Origin: M55B112 sp040880545
GTDB taxonomy: Bacteria; Bacteroidota; Bacteroidia; Bacteroidales; GCA-2748055
Assembly (NCBI GenBank): GCA_040880545.1
Contig: JBBDIE010000053.1
Location: 1-5,995, forward strand
Length of the DNA stretch: 5,995 nucleotides
Reading direction: 5' to 3'
Part shown: positions 1 through 5,995 of the stretch, in pieces
How positions within the stretch are numbered: the first letter of the stretch is position 1
Layout: every line of letters begins with the position of its first letter
Translations under genes and position numbers: made by a program
The notes under the pieces: model-generated
Databases searched by the model: none
The model's input: only the letters and a program-made list of their open reading frames with translations
Told to the model about the DNA's origin: nothing

Positions 1-3
1 AAG

Positions 4-49
4 CGCCTCCCCCTTCTCCACGTGGAGAGGGGGGCCGGGGGGGTGAGGT
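4..49. repeat. GC-rich hairpin repeat element
   Basis: The block starts C-rich and becomes G-rich. Positions 9-21 pair with 22-34 to give a 13-bp stem with one G-T pair; the centre is CTCCACGTGGAG and the realistic loop is ACGT. The stem is followed by a G-rich tail, about 35-49, ending GTGAGG. No T-run follows on either strand, so it is not a classic intrinsic terminator. Blocks of this kind (C-rich arm, short centre, G-rich arm, GGCCGGGGGG-type tail) are, from general experience, common dispersed intergenic repeats in many bacterial genomes. Only one copy is visible here, so its repeated nature is inferred. It lies downstream of the OmpA-family gene and could still protect or end that transcript. 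Confidence 0.5.
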
Positions 50-60
50 TCTACGGAGTG

Positions 61-72
61 AGAGCTAGCTCT
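61..72. repeat. 12-bp perfect palindrome
   Basis: AGAGCTAGCTCT is its own reverse complement. It sits 30 bp past the stop codon of the minus-strand OmpA-family gene. With no unpaired loop and no T-run on the minus strand, it is a poor intrinsic terminator. It may be a protein-binding site, part of the adjacent repeat element, or chance. Confidence 0.3.
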
Positions 73-101
73 TGAATAAAGGATACTGGACTTACAATGA
101 A

Positions 102-2375
102 TTATTTAACTGACATGCTTTCGTAGTGGTTCAACGGTTTAATAAATGCATTTTGATATCCCTTCTTTTTTATGAGCTGAAGTACTTCCGTAGATTCATT
201 AATACTTGCAAAAATGCCATAAACATAACGGTGGAAACCATCTGTTCCCACGAACTGCCGCACATTCCCCAATTCACTGAAATAGGATGGGTCGATTGGT
301 TTTTTAAGGGCCATCAGTTGGATGGTATAATGGAGGATTTCCGCCTGGTCGCCAAAGGTCCGTTCACGGATGGTACTTTCAAAATTCCGTTTTTCCATGA
401 CGTAAGCGTCGGGATAACCGTTGTCGAGAACATCATTCAGGTATTCCATCGCATCGTTGCGGTTACTGAAATTGCCCAGGGTATACATTTTCGATTCGTC
501 GGTGAAGACCAGGGAGACCGGCTGGCCGTGGATCATATCGGGAATGGTATCCAGCAGATGTTTGCTTTCCAAAAGCAAGACGGTGTACACCCGGTCCTGT
601 TCAGGTATGAGCCTGTCGGGGACAAAGATCTCTGCCATCCTAACCTGGTGGCTGTCCATATCATTGATCCTGATGGAGACGTTGCGGTTCAATAATCTTC
701 CTGCCGGAGCATCCGTGCCATCTTCATACCTGTTTATGGCAACGGGATCTTCGGCACCAACGGCCAGAACGGTAATTTTCCGGGATGGGATACCCCGTTG
801 AACCAGGTATTGTTTTACACTTTCTGCACGTCTCCTGGAGAGCTGCCTGTTATAAGCGGCACTGCCCCTGGAATCTGTACGGCCCGTCAGTTCTATTTCA
901 ATTTCCGGATGCCTTTTCATCATGGCGTGGATACGTTCCACCTCCCTGATAGCATCATCATTCAATTTGTATTCATTATAATCGAAAAGAATGTTGTTCA
1001 TGATATAATAGAAGTCCTCAGCCATTTCACCCGATCCGGTTCTGGAATCAGACACAATTTCGGATGCAGCCAGTTGTTCATCTTCCCGCTTTTCACTGCC
1101 CGTAACTGCATATATAATGCTGTTGGAGGGATTCGTCTCGTCTTGTCGTGCATAAAAACCTTGTTTGCCATCCCAACCCGGGTTATAAAAGAGATCATCG
1201 TCTGTGGTTGAAACGGGATAGCCCAGATTTTGGGGAACGGTAAAAAATCCGTCTTCATCAATCCTGGTGCGGTAAATATCATATCCCCCCATACTGTTGA
1301 AACCTTCAGAACTGAAGTATAATACCGAATCATTCTGAGCAATAAAAGGGGTCTCTTCGTTGTAATAACTGTTTATTCCAAACCCCAGGTTTTCTGGGTC
1401 CGTCCATTTCCCCGATCCATCCTTTACCGATCTGTAAATGTCGAGGCCGCCCCAGCTCCCTTTACGATCGCTGGTAAAATAGAGTGTTTTGCCATCGCTG
1501 CTGATGCTGGCATGGGTCTCCTGGTATTTGGAGTTTATATTGTTTCCCAGCGGTTCTGCCCTGGACCACCTCCGCCCGTCATATTTGCTCATAAAGAGAT
1601 CCGATATCATATAATCCTGGTACACAATATATAATTCTGTACCATCGAAGGAGAGTGAGACCGGAAAGAAATTTCCTGAAAGGTCCAGGTCCCCATCAAT
1701 AATCATGGGTTTGGACCAGGAATTTTTTGTCCTGTTAACAATGGCTATGGAATTCCCTTTTGGTTTCTCAATGCTGAAAATTAAGGTGGATCCGTCACCT
1801 GAAACTACCGGGGACTTTACGGGAAATTTTTGGCCGGTAATATGATCCAGCGATGTGAAAATCGCATCCGTAGGGTTCCGGATCATCTGCCTTGCCAGAT
1901 CACATGATTTGATGTGCCGTTTTACATATTCAATTTCTGCAAATTGTACAAAGACGAGGTTCTCCTGGTATTTTTTATATGTCTCGATGGCCTCATGGAA
2001 CTGGTTGTTTATGTGGTATGCCCGGCCAAGGTAAAAGTGGGCCAGGGGTGGAGCATTTCGTTCCTTGTACGAGCCTTCCCGGTAATTCCTGCTCACATTC
2101 TTAACCGCCTTTTTGAGATAATCAATGGCCATCTTTCTGTTATCAAGTGCATTCAGATAACTGGTTCCGATCAGGTAGTTCACGTTGCTGTTATCGGGAT
2201 CAATTTTCAGGATTTGTTCATAATAGGAGATGGCCCGATCGTATTCTTCCATTAAGTAAAAATATTCTGCGTCCCTGAATAATTTTTTAAGGGTTCGCTG
2301 GTCCTGTCCATGCATTACAAGTGGCATGAGTAAGATGAGCAGGAGAATTGAATGTCGGATTATCAGCTTAGTCAT
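102..2375 (-). CDS. OmpA-family protein with TPRs, PD40 β-propeller and two SPOR-like repeats
   Basis: This is a 757-residue exported protein that probably binds peptidoglycan in the periplasm or at the inner face of the outer membrane. Residues 1-23 form a signal peptide (basic start, hydrophobic core, likely cut after MHG). TPR-like helices cover about 30-150. PD40/WD40-like blades follow at about 180-425, with recurring SxDGxxLYF and GGxDIYR signatures. An OmpA C-terminal domain spans about 455-572 (NNILFDYNEYKLND, GRTDSRGS, NRQLSRRRAESV). Asp501 and Arg516 match, 15 residues apart, the Asp/Arg pair that contacts diaminopimelate in this family. Residues 597-663 and 683-748 are two SPOR-like repeats. 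The order resembles PorE of the type IX secretion system, but there is no regulatory domain between propeller and OmpA part, so that name is not given. The ATG overlaps the end of the upstream small gene by 8 bp, which suggests translational coupling. Family and domain order are secure; the exact role is unknown. Confidence 0.93.
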   Translation of the reverse strand: MTKLIIRHSILLLILLMPLVMHGQDQRTLKKLFRDAEYFYLMEEYDRAISYYEQILKIDPDNSNVNYLIGTSYLNALDNRKMAIDYLKKAVKNVSRNYREGSYKERNAPPLAHFYLGRAYHINNQFHEAIETYKKYQENLVFVQFAEIEYVKRHIKSCDLARQMIRNPTDAIFTSLDHITGQKFPVKSPVVSGDGSTLIFSIEKPKGNSIAIVNRTKNSWSKPMIIDGDLDLSGNFFPVSLSFDGTELYIVYQDYMISDLFMSKYDGRRWSRAEPLGNNINSKYQETHASISSDGKTLYFTSDRKGSWGGLDIYRSVKDGSGKWTDPENLGFGINSYYNEETPFIAQNDSVLYFSSEGFNSMGGYDIYRTRIDEDGFFTVPQNLGYPVSTTDDDLFYNPGWDGKQGFYARQDETNPSNSIIYAVTGSEKREDEQLAASEIVSDSRTGSGEMAEDFYYIMNNILFDYNEYKLNDDAIREVERIHAMMKRHPEIEIELTGRTDSRGSAAYNRQLSRRRAESVKQYLVQRGIPSRKITVLAVGAEDPVAINRYEDGTDAPAGRLLNRNVSIRINDMDSHQVRMAEIFVPDRLIPEQDRVYTVLLLESKHLLDTIPDMIHGQPVSLVFTDESKMYTLGNFSNRNDAMEYLNDVLDNGYPDAYVMEKRNFESTIRERTFGDQAEILHYTIQLMALKKPIDPSYFSELGNVRQFVGTDGFHRYVYGIFASINESTEVLQLIKKKGYQNAFIKPLNHYESMSVK

Positions 2376-2571
2376 CTAACAAATCTGTTGTCAGGTATGG
2401 TGGCAATGATACGATCTGTTTTCTTTCATTCACTTCGTAAATTTCAAGAACAGTTTCAATGATACTAAAAAATTCATTACAAATCAATTCGGCCCTTTTT
2501 AACGGTAATAGGATACCCGATACCGGGAAGGCAAAAAAGGGGTGGACGGGCCCTTCATATTGTAACTTCAT
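2368..2571 (-). CDS. Small hypothetical protein (67 aa), overlapping upstream neighbour of the OmpA-family gene
   Basis: The product begins MKLQYEGPVHPFFAFPV and ends in the acidic tail TTDLLDD. It has no signal peptide or clear membrane segment, so it is probably cytoplasmic, and I do not recognise a family. I chose the ATG at 2571 because AGGAGG (2574-2579 on the minus strand) lies just ahead of it, although the 2-nt spacing is tighter than normal. A TTG at 2592 in the same frame would add seven residues, and a stop at 2608-2610 prevents any longer ATG-started form. Its TAA (2368-2370) lies inside the start of the OmpA-family gene, an 8-bp overlap typical of coupled genes in one operon. The composition reads as protein rather than random translation, but without homologues it could still be a 5' leader that happens to be open. 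Confidence 0.5.
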   Translation of the reverse strand: MKLQYEGPVHPFFAFPVSGILLPLKRAELICNEFFSIIETVLEIYEVNERKQIVSLPPYLTTDLLDD

Positions 2572-2740
2572 ACCCTCCTGATCTGTTTCCAACCGGGAAC
2601 GTGCAATTTAAATCTCTTTACTATGCGCAACTGTTAATTTTGTTAAATACCTTATTAAGAAACTGTATAAATAGTAACATTGATCTGGTATATAGCTTGT
2701 TAACAAAATTACGGTGAACATTAGACAATTATTACCCTGA
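2572..2740. promoter_or_regulatory. Divergent AT-rich intergenic region with probable promoters for both directions
   Basis: This gap separates the minus-strand pair from the plus-strand barrel gene and must carry promoters for both. TGTTAA occurs three times (2632-2637, 2641-2646, 2698-2703), and the last copy sits in the perfect palindrome TTGTTAACAA (2697-2706), a possible operator. On the plus strand TATAAAT (2666-2672) is the best -10-like string, but I see no well-spaced -35 partner. Short AT-rich motifs arise easily by chance, so the individual assignments are weak. Confidence 0.4.
2704..2711 (-). promoter_or_regulatory. Candidate Bacteroidota -7 box (TAATTTTG) for the minus-strand operon
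   Basis: On the minus strand the sequence reads TAATTTTG, an exact match to the Bacteroides -7 consensus TAnnTTTG. Transcription from it would run toward the small gene and the OmpA-family gene with a leader of roughly 120 bases. The nearest upstream TTG (2726-2728) is only 14 nt away, shorter than the usual spacing of about 19-21 nt to a -33 box. The box overlaps the TTGTTAACAA palindrome, so a factor binding there could block it. The match is to a short motif in AT-rich DNA. Confidence 0.3.
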
Positions 2741-5188
2741 ATGAATAAATATCTTACTGCGGCGCTGGGATTATTATGCATCGTTATGATGGCCCGGGCC
2801 GAATATGAAGCCCCCCCCGCGTACGGAACTATCAGCGGAGTTGTAATCGATGAGAAAACAAAAGAACCTATACCCTATGTAAATGTGGTGGTCAGAAACC
2901 GGTCCGATTCAATTCTCACCGGAGGAATAACCGATGAGAAGGGACAGTTCCTGATTAATGACATTCCTGAAGGGAACAGCAGGGTAGAGATTCAGTTCAT
3001 CGGGTACGAAAAGATTGTAAAGGAGATCCGGGTTTCCCGCGAGCAAGCAAAACATGATTTCAGTACCATCGTTCTCAGTGAAGACAGTCAGCAACTGGAT
3101 GAGGTGGTCATTCAGGGTGAGGTATCTACGGTTACCCAGAAAATCGACCGGAAGGTGATCAATGTGGGCAAGGATCTCACCGCTTCAGGGACCAATGCAT
3201 CCGAACTGCTGAACAATGTACAGTCGGTAAGTGTGGACGGTCAGACCGGGGAGGTTAGTTTACGTGGTAACGAAAATGTACGGATTTTCGTGGATGGTAA
3301 ACCGACAAATATAGATGCGGCACAGCTGCTTCGCCAAATTCCCTCCTCCTCCATTAAAAGCATAGAACTGATCACCAATCCGTCGGCGAAATACAGTCCG
3401 GAGGGGATGAGCGGGATCATCAATATCGTTTTACATAAGAATACAAACAGGGGCTTTAACGGAACTGCAGACGGCGGGATCACGGCAGGTAAAAACATCC
3501 GGTACAATGGCGCCACAAACCTGAATTATCATAAGAATAAGGTGAATGTGTACCTGAATTATGGAGGCAACAGGTTCAATTCGGAAGGTGGTGGTGAAAT
3601 TTTCAGATTCGACACCGATGAACACAGTCTGTTTACAAACGAAAATCATAATACATCACACCTTCTCAAGACAGGTATTGATCTGTATATGAATGAAGCA
3701 AATACCATCTCTTTCTATACTTCGCAGAATCTGTTTGACGGAAACAGGACCGCCGGAACGATGATCTATTACAATGAGATCCTGGATAGCGACCATCAGA
3801 ATGAATCTTTGAGAGACAACTATTCCGGTACCTACAACCTTAATTTCAAACATGATTTCGGAAAGGAGGGGCATTCCCTGGAGATGGAGGCCTCTTACAC
3901 GAATACGGGGCAACAGGAGGACGGAACATTTGAAGAATTGCTGGACATGAATGACCTTACCTCCAATTACACCGACGATATTTTTAATGCGCAGAACAGC
4001 AACCTGGTTAACCTGGATTACACCAATCCTTTAACAGAAAATTCAAAGCTGGAGATGGGATTGGAGTACCGCTTTGACGGCACCTTGAACTCATTTAATA
4101 CTACCAGGCACCAGTTTGTATATGACGGAAGCAATTCAAAGATCCCCGATGGTGATGGCGGGTTCATGACCATACCAATTCCAAATTCTTCTTTTGAATA
4201 CGACAGGACGATCTATTCAGCCTATACAAATTATAACCGGAAGTTTGGCCAACTGGCCATGCAACTGGGCGTTCGGGTGGAACAGTATGATGTGGATGCA
4301 TCTTTTAACCAGGGGGATGGATCGGAAGCCTATACCGACAGCAAACTCACTGCTTATCCTTCTGCATTTCTTACCTATACTCCGGGGGAGAAAAATCAGT
4401 TTCAGGTCAGTTACAGCAGACGTGTGGACAGGCCCGGCATCAGCCAGGTTAATCCCATCAGGAGTCCGTGGTCCTCCCCTTTGACAGTTTTCGTGGGGAA
4501 TCCTGAACTTTTGCCACAGTTTACCAATTCATACGAACTTAATTATACCCGCAGGCTAGGCAACAAAGGGTCCGTTTCACTGGGCACATTTTACAGGAGC
4601 ATCAGCGATAATATAATCCGGTATACCAACATCGATCCGCTGGATGAAAGCAGGGTACTGATCACCTACGAAAACGCGGAAGGTGAAGAACGATACGGCT
4701 TTGAACTGTCGGGTATGTACCGTCCAACAGGTTGGTGGAACCTGAATGCCAGCGCCGATCTTTATTCCATGCAGATGACTGGGTATGCCTTCGGTGAATT
4801 TGTGGAGGTGAAAAGCGTGGCCACAAATATTCGGGTAAACAGTACCTTCAGGGCCACAGAGAACCTGAGCTTCCAGTTGTTTGGCCTTTACAGGGGCGCC
4901 AATGAAGTGATACAGTATACCTTCAAACCGATGTGGTTCATCAATTCCGGAGTCAGCCTGAAAGTATTACAGAAAAGAGGAACGCTCTCTTTCAGGGTAA
5001 ACGACATATTCAAATCCATGAGATTCAGACTTGAGTCAACAAACTTCTATCCAACAGAAGGTGCCTTTTTCTGGGAGAGCCGCACCGCCAACCTGTCGTT
5101 TTCCTATAATTTCGGAAAGGGTGAATCCAAAATGAGAAAGAGAAAACAGCGCGATAGTCATGAGCTTTCGGGAGGCGAAGGATTTTAA
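2741..5188 (+). CDS. TonB-receptor-like outer-membrane β-barrel protein with N-terminal carboxypeptidase-D-like domain
   Basis: This 815-residue outer-membrane protein belongs to the Bacteroidota TonB-dependent-receptor-like family and probably takes up or binds an unknown ligand. Residues 1-20 are a signal peptide ending ARA before EYEAPP. A carboxypeptidase-D-like regulatory domain spans about 29-113 (ISGVVIDEKTKEPIPYVNVV, then FIGYEK). The linker LDEVVIQGE (119-127) leads to a plug at about 135-235 (SLRGNENVRIFVDGKPTNI, IKSIELITNPSAKYSPEGMS). The rest, to about 795, alternates aromatic β-strands and ends with strand RTANLSFSYNFGKG, a basic tail and a terminal Phe. There is no STN domain before the carboxypeptidase-like domain, so FecR-type signalling is unlikely, and no SusD partner is adjacent. 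The ATG is fixed because an in-frame TGA directly precedes it (2738-2740); no Shine-Dalgarno site is visible. An 8-C run (2811-2818) lies just after the signal-peptide codons. Family is secure; substrate is unknown. Confidence 0.93.
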   Translation: MNKYLTAALGLLCIVMMARAEYEAPPAYGTISGVVIDEKTKEPIPYVNVVVRNRSDSILTGGITDEKGQFLINDIPEGNSRVEIQFIGYEKIVKEIRVSREQAKHDFSTIVLSEDSQQLDEVVIQGEVSTVTQKIDRKVINVGKDLTASGTNASELLNNVQSVSVDGQTGEVSLRGNENVRIFVDGKPTNIDAAQLLRQIPSSSIKSIELITNPSAKYSPEGMSGIINIVLHKNTNRGFNGTADGGITAGKNIRYNGATNLNYHKNKVNVYLNYGGNRFNSEGGGEIFRFDTDEHSLFTNENHNTSHLLKTGIDLYMNEANTISFYTSQNLFDGNRTAGTMIYYNEILDSDHQNESLRDNYSGTYNLNFKHDFGKEGHSLEMEASYTNTGQQEDGTFEELLDMNDLTSNYTDDIFNAQNSNLVNLDYTNPLTENSKLEMGLEYRFDGTLNSFNTTRHQFVYDGSNSKIPDGDGGFMTIPIPNSSFEYDRTIYSAYTNYNRKFGQLAMQLGVRVEQYDVDASFNQGDGSEAYTDSKLTAYPSAFLTYTPGEKNQFQVSYSRRVDRPGISQVNPIRSPWSSPLTVFVGNPELLPQFTNSYELNYTRRLGNKGSVSLGTFYRSISDNIIRYTNIDPLDESRVLITYENAEGEERYGFELSGMYRPTGWWNLNASADLYSMQMTGYAFGEFVEVKSVATNIRVNSTFRATENLSFQLFGLYRGANEVIQYTFKPMWFINSGVSLKVLQKRGTLSFRVNDIFKSMRFRLESTNFYPTEGAFFWESRTANLSFSYNFGKGESKMRKRKQRDSHELSGGEGF

Positions 5189-5453
5189 TAAGATCCGGTT
5201 TCTTGGGTTACGGGCGTTTTTTTACCTTGATGAATCAATTATCAATTATACTTTTTTTACCTTTCCTTTTGCTGTACGTATTATAAGGGAGTATGTACCT
5301 GCATGAAAACGTCAAATGTGGGGTATTGTCACACATTAAATGTTCTTGGTATGCCCCGTTTAAATTTCTGTGCAGACGCTGTTCATTAAGTTCTCATGGG
5401 AGACAGGTCAAATAGAACTGTTTTCAAACTGAAAATGGTTAATTAATGAATCT
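5189..5453. other. Intergenic region before the sigma factor gene
   Basis: The 265 bp hold no gene of normal size. The left part has a weak possible terminator, a tandem ATCAATT pair (5234-5247) and pyrimidine-rich stretches (5251-5270). The pair AATGTG (5313-5318) and CACATT nearby could form a weak stem. Near the right end are two very short reading frames, 5396-5446 and 5446-5472. The sigma factor promoter should lie here or upstream, but I see no good match to TAnnTTTG with a spaced -33 box. Confidence 0.5.
5195..5223 (+). terminator. Weak possible intrinsic terminator after the barrel gene
   Basis: A short imperfect stem (CCG at 5195-5197 with CGG at 5211-5213, extendable by one pair past a bulge) precedes a run of seven T (5217-5223), seven bases after the barrel gene's stop codon. 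The position and T-run suit a terminator, but the stem is too short to be convincing. Confidence 0.25.
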
Positions 5454-5995
5454 TTGGAAACAACAGAACTAATCAAGAAAAGTCTGCGCGGTGATGAAAC
5501 CGCTTTCAGAATACTGGTGGACCAGTATGCAGATTTCGCCTATGCTGCGGCACTTAAAATTCTGAATAATGAGGAGGACGCCAAAGATGTCGTACAGGAC
5601 GCTTTTCTGTCTGTCTGGAAAAACCTGCATGGTTTTAACGCTGGTATGAATTTTAGTAACTGGCTTTATAAAATTATCATAAACCGTTGTTTTGACGCAC
5701 TACGCAAGAAAAAGAGGGAACGCATCATTTACCCGGACCATGATTCCTGGGAGTTGATTTCGGTGACGGCAGAGAGCGATCCGCAGAAAGAATTAAGCGA
5801 CCGGGAATTTGGCAAATTGGTGGGGAAGATGACGGAAAAACTCAGTGCTAAGCAGAAGATCGCCTTTGTGTTATGCGACCTGGAAGACCTGCCGCGGGAA
5901 GAGGCCTCAGAAATAGCCGGCATGAATACTACTTCCCTTAAAAGTAATCTGAACCATGCCAGGAGAAAAATTGAAAAAATGATGGAAAAATTTAT
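5454..5995 (+). CDS. ECF-type RNA polymerase sigma factor (sigma-70 family), 3' end beyond the window
   Basis: The visible 180 residues cover nearly a whole ECF sigma factor, which directs RNA polymerase to a specific promoter set. Region 2 spans about 13-90, with the core-binding stretch EDAKDVVQDAFLSVWKNL (41-58) and the -10-recognising stretch FSNWLYKIIINRCFDALRKK (67-86). Region 4 spans about 119-178, with LSAKQKIAFVLCDLEDL (130-146) and the helix-turn-helix EEASEIAGMNTTSLKSNL (149-166). The frame opens after a TGA at 5430-5432 and contains no ATG before codon 65, so TTG at 5454 is the best start, giving METTELIKKSLRGDETAF, a typical ECF N-terminus. ATT at 5443 would be the only other weak choice. 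No Shine-Dalgarno site is visible. No anti-sigma gene is seen; one may follow beyond the edge. The frame runs off the window near its expected C-terminus. Confidence 0.92.
   Translation, partial: METTELIKKSLRGDETAFRILVDQYADFAYAAALKILNNEEDAKDVVQDAFLSVWKNLHGFNAGMNFSNWLYKIIINRCFDALRKKKRERIIYPDHDSWELISVTAESDPQKELSDREFGKLVGKMTEKLSAKQKIAFVLCDLEDLPREEASEIAGMNTTSLKSNLNHARRKIEKMMEKF

Noticed and set aside
102..400. Type IX secretion C-terminal sorting domain at the end of the OmpA-family protein
   Set aside because: The C-terminus fits a second SPOR-like repeat and lacks the sorting-domain signature.
126..1342. Open frames on the plus strand (126-695, 421-801, 798-1211) and a shifted minus frame (998-1342)
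   Set aside because: They lie inside the OmpA-family gene, whose translation shows clear conserved domains over the same bases; the alternative products show no domain or signal.
1914..2255. 113-residue plus-strand frame opposite the TPR region
   Set aside because: It is antisense to well-supported TPR coding sequence and has no recognisable features.
2909..4484. Several minus-strand frames and one shifted plus-strand frame inside the barrel gene
   Set aside because: All overlap the continuous plug and barrel coding sequence and look like by-products of its codon use.
2741..5188. SusC-type half of a SusCD glycan uptake pair
   Set aside because: No SusD gene follows, and the length (815 residues) and C-terminal strand plus basic tail fit the smaller receptor-like β-barrel family better.
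5234..5247. ATCAATT tandem pair
   Set aside because: Two 7-bp copies in AT-rich intergenic DNA are expected by chance, and no larger array is present.
5729..5923. 64-residue minus-strand frame
   Set aside because: It is antisense to sigma region 4, which is clearly conserved on the plus strand.
1..5995. CRISPR arrays, tRNA or rRNA genes, transposases
   Set aside because: No spaced direct repeats, cloverleaf-like segments or transposase motifs were seen on either strand.

Overview
The window looks like ordinary chromosomal sequence from a member of the Bacteroidota. The evidence is the set of protein families: an outer-membrane β-barrel protein with an N-terminal carboxypeptidase-D-like domain, an OmpA-family protein carrying TPR and PD40 propeller repeats plus C-terminal SPOR-like repeats, and an ECF sigma factor. 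Most starts also lack a Shine-Dalgarno site, as is usual in that phylum. A genus cannot be assigned from the sequence alone.

Layout, left to right. Positions 1-101 hold a GC-rich hairpin repeat (9-34, inside a C-rich/G-rich block at about 4-49) and a 12-bp palindrome (61-72). Positions 102-2375 (minus) encode a 757-residue exported protein ordered signal peptide, TPRs, β-propeller, OmpA-like peptidoglycan-binding domain, then two SPOR-like repeats. A small unrecognised gene (2368-2571, minus, 67 residues) lies immediately upstream and overlaps it by 8 bp, so the two probably form one transcript. A 169-bp AT-rich divergent intergenic region (2572-2740) follows. Positions 2741-5188 (plus) encode an 815-residue TonB-receptor-like outer-membrane protein. 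A 265-bp intergenic stretch (5189-5453) leads to an ECF sigma factor (5454 to the window end, plus, cut off by the edge).

The common theme is the cell envelope: one protein probably anchors to peptidoglycan, one sits in the outer membrane, and one is a regulator of a class that often controls envelope functions. No sequence evidence ties them into a single pathway. The barrel protein lacks an STN signalling domain and has no SusD partner here, so a FecIR-type or SusCD-type circuit with the neighbouring sigma factor is not supported.

I did not find a clearly new biological system. The points most worth a second look are: the sigma factor gene has no in-frame ATG at its start; an 8-C tract directly follows the signal-peptide codons of the barrel gene; the OmpA protein ends in a gap-free tandem pair of SPOR-like repeats; and the overlapping 67-residue gene has no family I recognise.
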